A stretch of DNA of 64,000 bases from Rhizobium sp. BK602 (GTDB taxonomy: Bacteria; Pseudomonadota; Alphaproteobacteria; Rhizobiales; Rhizobiaceae). Below, one piece after another: positions 52,960-62,230 of this stretch. The notes below the pieces were generated by a model. That model saw only the letters and a list, made by a program, of their open reading frames with translations. It did no database searches and was not told the DNA's origin. Numbering within the stretch: the first letter of the stretch is position 1; each line of letters opens with the position of its first letter. Location: assembly GCF_014195095.1 (NCBI RefSeq), contig NZ_JACIBC010000007.1, positions 290,048-354,047 of the forward strand. The letters are read 5' to 3'. The position numbers and the translations under genes were made by a program.

Positions 52960-54066
52960 ATGCGATATGATATTTCCAATCTGCCGCTGACGACGCTCCT
53001 GCCTGCCATTGCCAGGGCGGAGGACATGCTGGCGCGGCTGGACGAGCGCGTCCTGCGGCATGCGGTTGGCGATGGTTTTCGCGAGCGCGGCCATTTTTTC
53101 GATGCGGTCGGCGCACTCTGGGTCGGCGGCGAGCTGGTGCATGTCGAGGATCTGGTGCTGCATGATGCGCGCATGGATACGCGCACCCCGACGCATGAGC
53201 TGACCATCGCCCATGCCGTGCTGCGGTCGCGGCGGCGACTGTGGAACGCCGAGCCCAACTGGGGGCTGGAAACGGCCGGCCTTGCCGTCCTGCGCGGCGA
53301 TCTCGGCGAGGCCGAGGAAAGCAGCATCTTCCGTCCCGCGCCTCTAGAGATCGCGGAAACCGAAGACGAGGATCCGGAGGAAGAGGATGATTTCGGCGTC
53401 GACTTTTCCGAGATCGATGCCGTCATTGCCCGATCCGACCGGGTGCTGAACGGTGAGGTGCCGGAGCCCCGCGCGGTGACCGTGAACGATCCGCTCGGCC
53501 TGATCCATGACGAGGACTGGGACGAGGACGAGCGGCTGGAGAGCTGGCGCGCCGTCATTCGTCAGGCCGATCTTCTGCCGCCTGCCTTGGGCGCGGCCGT
53601 GCTCTTCGACGCCTGGGAGCGGATCGAGCCGCTGAGGCGGCAGCATTGGCTGGGCAGCCTGTTGGTCAGCGCCTATTTGCGCAGCCGGGAAAAGGTCGCC
53701 TCGCATCTCTTCTGCCTGAATGTCGGCCTGAAATCGATCCGCCACGAACGCCGCCGCTCGCCGGACCGCACCACGCGGCTGACAGCCTTTCTCGAAGCCA
53801 TGGCGCTGTCGGCCGATAGTGGGCTGAAGGAGCTGGACCGCCTGTCGCTTGCCAAGCTGCAGATGGAGCGGCGGCTGAAGGACCGGCGCTCGAACAGCAG
53901 CCTGCCCGGCGTCATCGACATCGTTCTGTCGCGACCGATCGTTTCCGCCAAGATGATTGCCCGCCATGTCGGCGTCACCTCCCGCGGCGCCTTGAACCTG
54001 GTGTCGGAACTCGGCGTGCGCGAGATGACAGGGCGCGGACGGTATCGCGGCTGGGGTGTGCTCTGA
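52960..54066 (+). CDS. DUF1612/RHE_PE00001-family putative DNA-binding protein
   Basis: A 368-residue protein. It starts MRYDISNLPLTTLLPAIARA and has WVGGELVHVEDLVLHDARMD near residue 50 and HAVLRSRRRLW near 86, as in the RHE_PE00001 family found widely on rhizobial plasmids. A strongly acidic linker follows (EIAETEDEDPEEEDDFGVDF, about 130-150). The C-terminal part is helical, ending in a helix-turn-helix (VSAKMIARHVGVTSRGALNL, about 327-346). The role is unknown; DNA binding is inferred. The family suggests plasmid or chromid context. It stands alone between copA and mdtABC. Confidence 0.78.
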   Translation: MRYDISNLPLTTLLPAIARAEDMLARLDERVLRHAVGDGFRERGHFFDAVGALWVGGELVHVEDLVLHDARMDTRTPTHELTIAHAVLRSRRRLWNAEPNWGLETAGLAVLRGDLGEAEESSIFRPAPLEIAETEDEDPEEEDDFGVDFSEIDAVIARSDRVLNGEVPEPRAVTVNDPLGLIHDEDWDEDERLESWRAVIRQADLLPPALGAAVLFDAWERIEPLRRQHWLGSLLVSAYLRSREKVASHLFCLNVGLKSIRHERRRSPDRTTRLTAFLEAMALSADSGLKELDRLSLAKLQMERRLKDRRSNSSLPGVIDIVLSRPIVSAKMIARHVGVTSRGALNLVSELGVREMTGRGRYRGWGVL

Positions 54067-54360
54067 TCCCGACCCTCGGATGAGGAATCTGAGGTCACGC
54101 CGTCGCCCTGCTACCACAGGATGCAGAGGCTGATGGCGCCGATTGCCGGAGATGACGAAACCGTGGGCCAATGCTCGTCCAATCACAACCACAACCCTGA
54201 TTTTTACCGAATGTAACGATTCGTTGCAGCTGGCCACGCGAAAATGGACAAAATTTAATGGCCATACCAAATTCCTAAGCAGGGCGATGCAAGTTAAGGT
54301 CGCGCCACTGTTGCGTCGGCGGATCGTCCAGGGCTGGCGTCTGTGAAGGAAGGTATATCG

Positions 54361-55833
54361 ATGGCTCGGACATTTCGGGTCCTGATCTCCGTAGCGGTCA
54401 TTGGCGCCGTGGCCTATGGCGCCTATGTGACGCGCGATCGCTGGCTGGGCAGCGCCGAGCGGCTGCTCGGCATTCAGGGGCCGGCCGCGCCCGGCGAGCA
54501 GGCCCAGGGCGAACGCCGTGGCGGCCAGGGGCAGGGCTTCGGCCAGGGTGGCGGACGACGGCGCGGCAGCCTGTCGCAATTCAGCGGCCCCGTGCCGGTG
54601 CTCGCGGCGGATGCGGCGACCACGGACGTGCCCGTTTATATCGACGGCGTCGGTTCGGTGAAGGCGCTGAACACGGTGACCGTGCGCGCCCAGGTGAACG
54701 GCAAGATCGTCGAGATCGATTTCGAAGAGGGACAGGACATCAGAAAGGGCGATGTCATCGCCCGGATCGACGATGCCGTCTACAAGGCGCAGCTCGATCA
54801 GGCGATCGCCAAGAAGGCGCAGGACGAAGCCTTGCTCGCCGGCGCCCAGCGCGATCTCGCCCGCTATCAGCTCATGGTGAAGAGCGCTTCGGGCACGCAG
54901 CAGCAGGTCGACACGCAATTGTCGCTGGTGGCGCAATATACCGCGCAGATCCAGTCCGATCAGGCCGCCATCGAAAGCGCGCAGGCGACGCTCGACTATA
55001 CGACGATCAAGGCGCCGATCGACGGGCGCACCGGCATCCGCAATGTCGATATCGGCAATCTCGTCAGCTCGTCCGATACGACGGGCATTGTCACGTTGTC
55101 GCAGATCAGGCCGATCTCGGTTCTGTTCTCCATTCCGCAGCAGCAGCTTGCCCGCGTCAATGCCGCCAGCGCCGCCGGTTCGCTGTCCGTCCAGGCGATG
55201 GGAGGCGACGGCCAGACGGTGGTCGACAATGGTTCGCTGGCGGTGGTGGACAACCAGGTCGATCCGACCACGGGCACCGTGAAGCTGAAGGCCAATTTCC
55301 CGAACGACAAGCTGGCGCTCTGGCCGGGCGCTTTCGTCAATGCCCGCTTGCTGGTGGAGACGCTGAAGGGCGTCACCGTCATCCCAACGGCCGCCGTGCA
55401 GCGCGGGCCGAACGGCACCTTCGTCTATATCGTCAAGCCGGATCAGACGGTTGCCATGAAGCCGGTGAAGGTGCGTCTGCAGGACGATGCCCAGGCCGTC
55501 ATCGCCGAGGGCGTCGTTGCCGGCGACAAGGTGGTCACGACCGGCTTCGCGCGGCTTCAGGACGGCTCGAAGGTGCAGATTTCGCAGGGCGCGGCAGCGC
55601 CAGATGCGACGGCACCGGCTGCGGATGGCCAGCCGGTCGCCGAAAACGCCGCGCCGGGCGCCGGCAACGACGGACAGAGGCCGCATCGCCAGCACAATGG
55701 CCAGGGCGACGGCAATGGCGGCCATCGCAAACACAATGCCGATGGCGCCGGCAGCGCCAATTCCGGCGCCAATGCGAATGGTGGCGCGCCCGCCTCGACC
55801 GGTTCGACAACCACACAGACGCAACAGCAATGA
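54361..55833 (+). CDS. mdtA: RND efflux adaptor (MdtA-like) with low-complexity ends
   Basis: A 490-residue periplasmic adaptor anchored by an N-terminal span (FRVLISVAVIGAVAYGAYVT). A Gly/Gln/Arg-rich stretch follows (about 40-80), then the lipoyl halves (KALNTVTVRAQVNGKIVEID and LDYTTIKAPIDGRTGIRNVD), the helical hairpin, beta-barrel and membrane-proximal domains. The last 70 residues are a Gly/Asn/His/Ala-rich tail (with GQRPHRQHNGQGDGNGGHRK) that most MdtA proteins lack. It joins MdtBC to an outer-membrane channel. GAAGGAAGG precedes the ATG; stop overlaps mdtB (ATGA). Confidence 0.9.
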   Translation: MARTFRVLISVAVIGAVAYGAYVTRDRWLGSAERLLGIQGPAAPGEQAQGERRGGQGQGFGQGGGRRRGSLSQFSGPVPVLAADAATTDVPVYIDGVGSVKALNTVTVRAQVNGKIVEIDFEEGQDIRKGDVIARIDDAVYKAQLDQAIAKKAQDEALLAGAQRDLARYQLMVKSASGTQQQVDTQLSLVAQYTAQIQSDQAAIESAQATLDYTTIKAPIDGRTGIRNVDIGNLVSSSDTTGIVTLSQIRPISVLFSIPQQQLARVNAASAAGSLSVQAMGGDGQTVVDNGSLAVVDNQVDPTTGTVKLKANFPNDKLALWPGAFVNARLLVETLKGVTVIPTAAVQRGPNGTFVYIVKPDQTVAMKPVKVRLQDDAQAVIAEGVVAGDKVVTTGFARLQDGSKVQISQGAAAPDATAPAADGQPVAENAAPGAGNDGQRPHRQHNGQGDGNGGHRKHNADGAGSANSGANANGGAPASTGSTTTQTQQQ

Positions 55834-58800
55834 ACGTCTCGTCGCTCTTCATCTCCCGGCCGATCGCCACCTCGCTTCTCGGGGTGGCGGTGCTGTTGGG
55901 CGGCATTCTCGGCTTTCTCTTCCTGCCGGTCGCGCCACTGCCGCAGGTGGATTTTCCGACGATCCGGGTGACGACGCAATTGCCGGGCGCCGATCCCGAC
56001 ACGATGGCGGCGCTGGTGACCGCGCCGCTGGAACGGCCGCTCGGCCAGATCCCGTCGCTGGCATCGATGACCTCGTCCAGCGCCTTCGGCATCAGCCAGA
56101 TCACGCTGCAATTCGATCTCGGCCGCGATATAGACGGGGCGGCGCAGGACGTGCAGGCGGCGATCAACGCCGCCGGATCGACGCTGCCGCGCACGCTGCC
56201 CTATCCGCCGACCTATGCGAAGGTGAACCCCGCCGATACGCCGATCGTGACGCTGGCGCTGCGCTCGAACAGCTATTCGATCCGCGAACTCAGCGATTTC
56301 GCCGATACGATGATGGCGCAGCGCCTCAGCGAAGTCTCCGGCGTCGGCGACGTCAATATCCAGGGCGGCGTCAAGCCCGCCATCCGCATCCAGGCCGACC
56401 TGCCGCGTCTTGCCTCCTATGGGCTGGCGCTGGAGGATCTGCGCACGGCGATCACCAATGCCAGCGTCGCCGGCGCCAAGGGGGCGCTGGACGGCACGCA
56501 GCAGAGTTTTACCCTCGCCGCCAACGACCAGATCGTCGATCCCAATATCTACAAATCCATCATCGTCGCCTACCGCAACGATGCGCCGGTGCTCTTGAAG
56601 GATGTCGCCACCGTCGTCGAGGGGTTGGAGAACAACCGCGTCGGCGCCTGGTATCAGGGCCAGCCCGCCGTCATCCTCGACGTCATGCGCCAGCCGGGCG
56701 CCAATGTCATCCAGACGGTCGAGAGCGTGCTGAAGCAGATCCCGCGCCTGAAGCAGGCAATGCCGGCCGGTATCTCGCTCGAGATCGTCAACGACCGCAC
56801 GGAAACGATCCGGGCCTCGATCCATGACGTGCAATGGACGCTGGTGGTCAGCATCGGCCTCGTCATTCTCGTCGTGCTGCTATTCCTGCGCACGATCACG
56901 GCGACCTTCATCGCCGGCGTGGCCCTGCCGCTGTCGCTGATCGCCACCTTCGGCGTCATGTGGTTTGCCGGCTTCAGTCTCGACAATCTCTCGCTGATGG
57001 CGCTGACCATCGGCACCGGCTTCGTGGTCGACGACGCCATCGTGATGATCGAGAACATCGCCCGCCATATCGAGGAAGGCGAGAACCCGATGCAGGCGGC
57101 GCTGAAGGGCGCCGGCGAGATCGGCTTCACCATCATTTCGCTGACCGTCTCGCTGGTTGCCGTCTTCATTCCGCTGCTGTTCATGACCGGCATCGTCGGG
57201 CGCATGTTCCGCGAGTTCGCGCTGACACTGACCATCGCCGTCGTCGTGTCGGCGGTGATCTCGCTCACCCTGACGCCGATGATGTGCGCCCGCATCCTGC
57301 GCAAGCCGAGAGAGCATCGCGGCGGCATCCTGGCGGGTGCCGACCGCTTCATGGAATGGCTGATCGAGCACTATCGCCGCAGCCTGGTCTGGGCGGTGGA
57401 CCGCAGCGCCCTGATGCTGGTCGTCACCGTCGTCACGCTCGCCGCGACCGTCGCGCTCTATATCGTCATCCCCAAGGGCTTCCTGCCGCCGCAGGATACC
57501 GGCCTGATCACCGCCGTCATCGAGACCGAGCCGACCACCTCCTTCGAGGCCATGAAGCAGACACAGGAGACCGTCGCCGGCCGGCTGCGCACCGACCCGG
57601 ACGTCAAGGGCGTCGTCTCGGTCATCGGCACCAGCGCCAGCAATCTGACGCTCAATACCGGCAATCTCAGCCTCATCCTGAAGCCGAGAAGCGAGCGCGA
57701 GGCGTCGGCCGCCGAGATCATCGACCGCATGCGCGGCGAGGTGGCCGATCTGCCCGGCATCCACGTCACCTTCCAGAGCGTGCGCGACATCTCGATCAGC
57801 ACCCGCGTCAGCCGCGCACCCTATCAATACACGCTGACCGGCACCGATACGGCGACCGTGGTCGACTGGTCGGCGAAGCTGGCACAGCGGCTGCAGCAGA
57901 GCCCGAAACTGATCGACGTCGCCTCCGAGGTCGAGATGGGCGGCGGCCGCATCTTCGTCAATGTCGACCGTGAGACCGCCTCGCGCCTCGGCGTGTCGAT
58001 GCAGGCCGTCAGCGACACGCTGAACGACGCTTTCGGCCAGCGCCAGATCGCCACCATCTACGGTCAGTCCAACCAGTATCGCGTCATTCTGGAGGCGGCG
58101 CCGCAATATCAGTCAGACCCGAAATCGCTCGGCAAGCTCTATGTCGCCGGCGCCAACGACACGCAGGTGCCGCTCAACGCCTTCACCACCGCTTCGTTCA
58201 CGACGGCGCCGCTGGTCATCAGCCATGACGAACAGTTCCCGGCCGTCACCATCAGCTTCGATCTCGCCAAGGGTGCCTCGCTCAGCGAGGCGGTCGCCGA
58301 GATACAGGCGGCCGAGCAGGATATCGGCATGCCCAGCTCGATCCAGCGCCGCTACTCGGGCGATGCCGAGGAATTCGCCTCCTCGCTCGCCGGCGAGCCG
58401 TGGCTGATCCTGGCCGCCGTCGTGACGATCTACATCGTGCTCGGCCTGCTCTATGAGAGCGCGGTACATCCGGTGACGATCCTGTCGACGCTGCCGTCGG
58501 CCGGCGTCGGCGCGCTGCTGGCGCTGATGCTGTTCGGGCAGGACCTGTCGATCATCGCGCTGATCGGCATCGTGCTCTTGATGGGCATCGTCAAGAAGAA
58601 TGCCATCATGATGATCGATTTCGCGCTGGAGGCGGAGCGCGGGGAGGGGCTGGCACCGCGCGAGGCGATCCTGAAGGCGTCGATCCTGCGCTTCCGCCCG
58701 ATCATGATGACGACGCTCGCCGCGCTCTTCGGCGCGTTGCCGCTGGCGCTGGCGCAGGGGACCGGCGCTGAGCTGCGCGTGCCGCTGGGCATCACCATCA

Positions 58801-58964
58801 TTGGCGGCCTGGTGCTCTCGCAGCTGCTGACGCTCTATACGACGCCGGTCATCTATCTCGCCTTCGAGCGCCTGCGCGCCCGCGTCGTCGGACGGCCGAC
58901 CGGCACGCCGGCCCCCGATCTCGAAGAGGCCATTCTTGATAAAGCCAGGGGTGGTGGCAGATGA
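55830..58964 (+). CDS. mdtB: RND efflux transporter subunit (MdtB-like)
   Basis: A 1044-residue inner-membrane pump protein. It begins FISRPIATSLLGVAVLLGGI, retains the proton-relay aspartates of span 4 (GFVVDDAIVMIENIARHIEE) and has the MdtB/C-type span-10 motif GIVKKNAIMMIDFALEAERG. In E. coli MdtB and MdtC form a mixed trimer exporting bile salts and novobiocin; two adjacent non-identical pump genes here suggest the same. It overlaps mdtA and mdtC by ATGA. Confidence 0.93.
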   Translation: MNVSSLFISRPIATSLLGVAVLLGGILGFLFLPVAPLPQVDFPTIRVTTQLPGADPDTMAALVTAPLERPLGQIPSLASMTSSSAFGISQITLQFDLGRDIDGAAQDVQAAINAAGSTLPRTLPYPPTYAKVNPADTPIVTLALRSNSYSIRELSDFADTMMAQRLSEVSGVGDVNIQGGVKPAIRIQADLPRLASYGLALEDLRTAITNASVAGAKGALDGTQQSFTLAANDQIVDPNIYKSIIVAYRNDAPVLLKDVATVVEGLENNRVGAWYQGQPAVILDVMRQPGANVIQTVESVLKQIPRLKQAMPAGISLEIVNDRTETIRASIHDVQWTLVVSIGLVILVVLLFLRTITATFIAGVALPLSLIATFGVMWFAGFSLDNLSLMALTIGTGFVVDDAIVMIENIARHIEEGENPMQAALKGAGEIGFTIISLTVSLVAVFIPLLFMTGIVGRMFREFALTLTIAVVVSAVISLTLTPMMCARILRKPREHRGGILAGADRFMEWLIEHYRRSLVWAVDRSALMLVVTVVTLAATVALYIVIPKGFLPPQDTGLITAVIETEPTTSFEAMKQTQETVAGRLRTDPDVKGVVSVIGTSASNLTLNTGNLSLILKPRSEREASAAEIIDRMRGEVADLPGIHVTFQSVRDISISTRVSRAPYQYTLTGTDTATVVDWSAKLAQRLQQSPKLIDVASEVEMGGGRIFVNVDRETASRLGVSMQAVSDTLNDAFGQRQIATIYGQSNQYRVILEAAPQYQSDPKSLGKLYVAGANDTQVPLNAFTTASFTTAPLVISHDEQFPAVTISFDLAKGASLSEAVAEIQAAEQDIGMPSSIQRRYSGDAEEFASSLAGEPWLILAAVVTIYIVLGLLYESAVHPVTILSTLPSAGVGALLALMLFGQDLSIIALIGIVLLMGIVKKNAIMMIDFALEAERGEGLAPREAILKASILRFRPIMMTTLAALFGALPLALAQGTGAELRVPLGITIIGGLVLSQLLTLYTTPVIYLAFERLRARVVGRPTGTPAPDLEEAILDKARGGGR

Positions 58965-61900
58965 ACCTCTCCGAGCCGTTCATCAAACGTCCTGTCGGAA
59001 CGACGCTTCTGGCGATCGGGCTGGTGATCCTCGGCATCGTCTCCTATCGCTTCCTGCCGGTGGCGAGCCTGCCGACCGTCGATCTGCCGACCATCGTCGT
59101 TTCCGCCAGCCGTCCAGGCGCCGATCCCGCCAGCATGGCGGCAAGCGTCGCCGCTCCGTTGGAGCGGCATCTCGGGACCATTGCCGGCATCACGCAATTG
59201 ACCTCAGTGAGCTCGCTCGGGTCGAGCAGCATCGTCGCGCAATTCGACCTGTCGCGCAGCGTCGACGGCGCGGCGCAGGATGTGCAGGCGGCGCTGAACG
59301 CGGCGGCGACCGACCTGCCCGGCGACCTGCCGACATTGCCGTCCTTCCGCAAGATCAATCCGGCCGCGGCGCCGGTGCTGATCCTGGCTTTGACCTCCGA
59401 CAACGTCTCGGCGAGCGCCATCTATGACGCGGCCGACACGGTGGTCGTGCAGCGCATCTCGCAGGTGGACGGCGTCGGCGGCGTCACCGTCAGCGGCGCC
59501 GACCAGCCGGCCGTGCGCGTCCGGCTCGATCCCGACCGTCTCTCCGCCATGGGCCTGTCGCTCGACGCCGTGCGCACCGCGATCGTCAATGCCAGCGTGC
59601 TCGGCCCGATCGGCTCGATCGACGGCGGCACGGGCGGCTTTTCCATCGCCATGAACGGGCAGCTGCGGACGCCGGAGGATTACGGCCGGATCATCGTGCA
59701 GAGTGGCGACGGCACGGCGGTACGTTTGGCCGATATCGCCACCGTCGAGCCCGGCGTGCGCAACAGCCGCTCGGACGCCTGGTATGACGGCAAGCCGGCG
59801 GTGCTGCTCAACATCACCAAGGAGGCGGATGCCAATGTCATCGCCACCGTCGATGGCGTCAAGGCGCTGATCCCGGAGCTGCAGCGGCTGATCCCGGCCG
59901 GCGTGCGCATCGCGGTCCTCTCCGATCGCACGACGACGATCCATGCCAGCGTCACCGACATGCAGTGGACGCTGCTGGCGACCATCTGCCTGGTCATGGC
60001 GGTGGTCTTCACCTTCCTGCGGCGCGCCACCCCGACCTTTGCCGCCGGCGTCACCGTGCCGCTGTCACTGTGCGGCACCTTTGCCGCCATGTGGCTGTTC
60101 GGCCTGTCGATCGACAATCTGTCGCTGATGGCGCTGGCGGTCTCCGTCGGTTTCGTCGTCGACGATGCCATCGTGATGATCGAGAATATCTACGCCAATC
60201 TCGAAAGCGGCATGAAGCCGATGCGGGCCGCCCTTGAGGGAGCCAGGCAGATCGGTTTCACCGTCATTTCGATCAGCCTGTCGCTGCTCGCCGCCTTCAT
60301 TCCGCTCTTCTTCATGGGCGGCATCGTCGGCCGGTTCTTCCAGACCTTCTCGCTGACGCTCGGCTTCACCATCGTCGTCTCGACGCTGGTATCACTGACG
60401 CTGACGCCGATGATCTGCGGCCATCGTCTGCGGGCGCATGACATGGAGGCGAAGCCTGGCCTGTTCGGCCGGATCGTCGAGGGAACGCTTGGCGTCGTCA
60501 CCGATGTCTACGGCCGGACGCTGAAGGCGGTGCTGCACCATCGGGTGCTGTCGGTCCTCGTCATTTTCGCCTGCGTCGTCATGTCTGCCTATCTCTATGT
60601 CAAGGTGCCGAAGGGTTTCATTCCGCAGGACGATACCGGCTTCATCCAGGGCGGCACGCAGGCGGCGACCGATATTTCCTATCCGGCCATGGTCAAGTTG
60701 CAGCAGCAGGCGGCCGATCTGGTCGCCGAGGATCCGGCGGTTTCCGGCGTCGGCTCGTCGGTGGGCGGCGGCGGCTTTTCCAGCTCGATCAATCGCGGCC
60801 AGCTCTTCATCTCGCTGAAGCCGGAGGCGGAGCGCGTGCCGACCGCGGAGGTGATCGACCGTCTGCGCAAGCAGCTGATGGCCATTCCCGGCCTCAGCAC
60901 CTTCCTGTTTTCGCCGGGCGACATCCGCGCCGGCGCGCGCCAGTCGCAGTCGCAATATCAGTTCACGCTCTGGGGCGCGAATTACGATGAGCTGGTGGAC
61001 TGGGCGCCGAAGGTGATGGCGCGCATGCAGACCCTGCGGGAGCTGACCGATGTCGCCACCGACCGGCAGCCGAACGGTCTGCAGGCGACGGTCAACATCA
61101 ACCGCAGCGAGGCTTCCCGGCTCGGCGTCAACATTCAGGCCATCGACGCGGCCCTCAACAACGCCTTCGCGCAGCGGCAGATCTCGACGATCTATACCCA
61201 GCGCAATCAGTATCGCGTCGTGCTGGAGGCCGATCCGGACTATGCCCGCGACCCCAACGATATTTCCAAGCTCTATGTGCCGGGGGCGGGCGGCATCCAG
61301 GTGCCGCTCAGCGCCGTGGCGTCGATCGACCGCACGCTGGCGCCGCTGGTGGTCAATCATCAGGGACAATATCCGTCCGTGACCATCTCCTACAATCTGG
61401 CGCTCAACACGCCATTGCAGGCGGCGAACGACGCCATCCAGAAGGCGGTGCTGGACATGCATCTGCCCGACGACCTGCATGCGGATTTCGCCGGAGATGC
61501 GGCGAGCGTCACGCAATCCTCCAGCAGTCAGCCGCTCTTGCTGCTGGCGGCGCTGCTGACGGTCTATATCGTGCTCGGTATCCTCTATGAGAGCCTGGCG
61601 CATCCGCTGACCATCATCTCGACGCTGCCGTCGGCGGGCCTGGGGGCGCTGCTGGCGCTGCTCGTCAGCGGCACGGAATTGACCATCATCGCCTTCATCG
61701 GCATCATCCTCCTGATCGGCATCGTCAAGAAGAACGGCATCATGATGGTGGATTTCGCGCTTCAGGGCGAGCGCATGCTCGGCCTGTCGTCGGAAGAGGC
61801 CATCTACCAGGCCTGCCTCAAGCGCTTTCGGCCGATCCTGATGACGACGCTGGCGGCGCTGATGGGCGCCATTCCGCTGATCATCGCCACCGGCCCCGGC

Positions 61901-62068
61901 GCCGAACTGCGCCGTCCGCTCGGCATCACCATCCTCGGCGGCCTCGTCGTGTCGCAGGTGCTGACGCTCTATACGACGCCGATCATCTATCTGATGCTGG
62001 CCAAGCTGCACGCCAAGTGGTCGCCGAAGGCACAGCCGTTGCCGTCGGTTCCGGCTTCCTTAAGCTGA
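58961..62068 (+). CDS. mdtC: RND efflux transporter subunit (MdtC-like)
   Basis: A 1035-residue pump protein, partner of MdtB. It begins LSEPFIKRPVGTTLLAIGLV, has the span-4 aspartates (GFVVDDAIVMIENIYANLES) and the span-10 motif GIVKKNGIMMVDFALQGERM. As the last gene of mdtABC it is followed by a strong symmetric hairpin at 62136-62176. No two-component regulator such as BaeSR and no outer-membrane channel is next to it. Confidence 0.93.
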   Translation: MNLSEPFIKRPVGTTLLAIGLVILGIVSYRFLPVASLPTVDLPTIVVSASRPGADPASMAASVAAPLERHLGTIAGITQLTSVSSLGSSSIVAQFDLSRSVDGAAQDVQAALNAAATDLPGDLPTLPSFRKINPAAAPVLILALTSDNVSASAIYDAADTVVVQRISQVDGVGGVTVSGADQPAVRVRLDPDRLSAMGLSLDAVRTAIVNASVLGPIGSIDGGTGGFSIAMNGQLRTPEDYGRIIVQSGDGTAVRLADIATVEPGVRNSRSDAWYDGKPAVLLNITKEADANVIATVDGVKALIPELQRLIPAGVRIAVLSDRTTTIHASVTDMQWTLLATICLVMAVVFTFLRRATPTFAAGVTVPLSLCGTFAAMWLFGLSIDNLSLMALAVSVGFVVDDAIVMIENIYANLESGMKPMRAALEGARQIGFTVISISLSLLAAFIPLFFMGGIVGRFFQTFSLTLGFTIVVSTLVSLTLTPMICGHRLRAHDMEAKPGLFGRIVEGTLGVVTDVYGRTLKAVLHHRVLSVLVIFACVVMSAYLYVKVPKGFIPQDDTGFIQGGTQAATDISYPAMVKLQQQAADLVAEDPAVSGVGSSVGGGGFSSSINRGQLFISLKPEAERVPTAEVIDRLRKQLMAIPGLSTFLFSPGDIRAGARQSQSQYQFTLWGANYDELVDWAPKVMARMQTLRELTDVATDRQPNGLQATVNINRSEASRLGVNIQAIDAALNNAFAQRQISTIYTQRNQYRVVLEADPDYARDPNDISKLYVPGAGGIQVPLSAVASIDRTLAPLVVNHQGQYPSVTISYNLALNTPLQAANDAIQKAVLDMHLPDDLHADFAGDAASVTQSSSSQPLLLLAALLTVYIVLGILYESLAHPLTIISTLPSAGLGALLALLVSGTELTIIAFIGIILLIGIVKKNGIMMVDFALQGERMLGLSSEEAIYQACLKRFRPILMTTLAALMGAIPLIIATGPGAELRRPLGITILGGLVVSQVLTLYTTPIIYLMLAKLHAKWSPKAQPLPSVPASLS

Positions 62069-62135
62069 AACGGTCCCAGTTCTCGCATTGCAGATATCGT
62101 TCCTGCCATTGTTTCCGGCTCCCATTGAGCCAGGA

Positions 62136-62176
62136 AAGCAAAAGGCTCCCGTGGGTAACACCGGAGCCTTTTGCTT
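62136..62176. terminator. Bidirectional terminator between mdtC and the next RND gene
   Basis: Arms AAGCAAAAGGCTCC (62136-62149) and GGAGCCTTTTGCTT (62163-62176) form a 14-bp stem with a 13-base loop. The A- and T-rich stem edges suit termination from either side, between two convergent pump genes. Confidence 0.8.
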
Positions 62177-62230
62177 GAGCATGGATTTAAAGCCGCCCAC
62201 TCTTCAGTGCCGAGAGTGGGCGGATATTTG

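Noticed and set aside
54067..54360. Gene or regulator site between the DUF1612-like gene and mdtA
   Set aside because: Only a short AT-rich stretch near 54190-54290 stands out; no frame with a ribosome site and no clear promoter or inverted repeat could be defended.
53344..55830. Minus-strand frame of 828 codons across the DUF1612-like gene and mdtA
   Set aside because: It spans two unrelated plus-strand genes and their spacer and has no recognisable domain.
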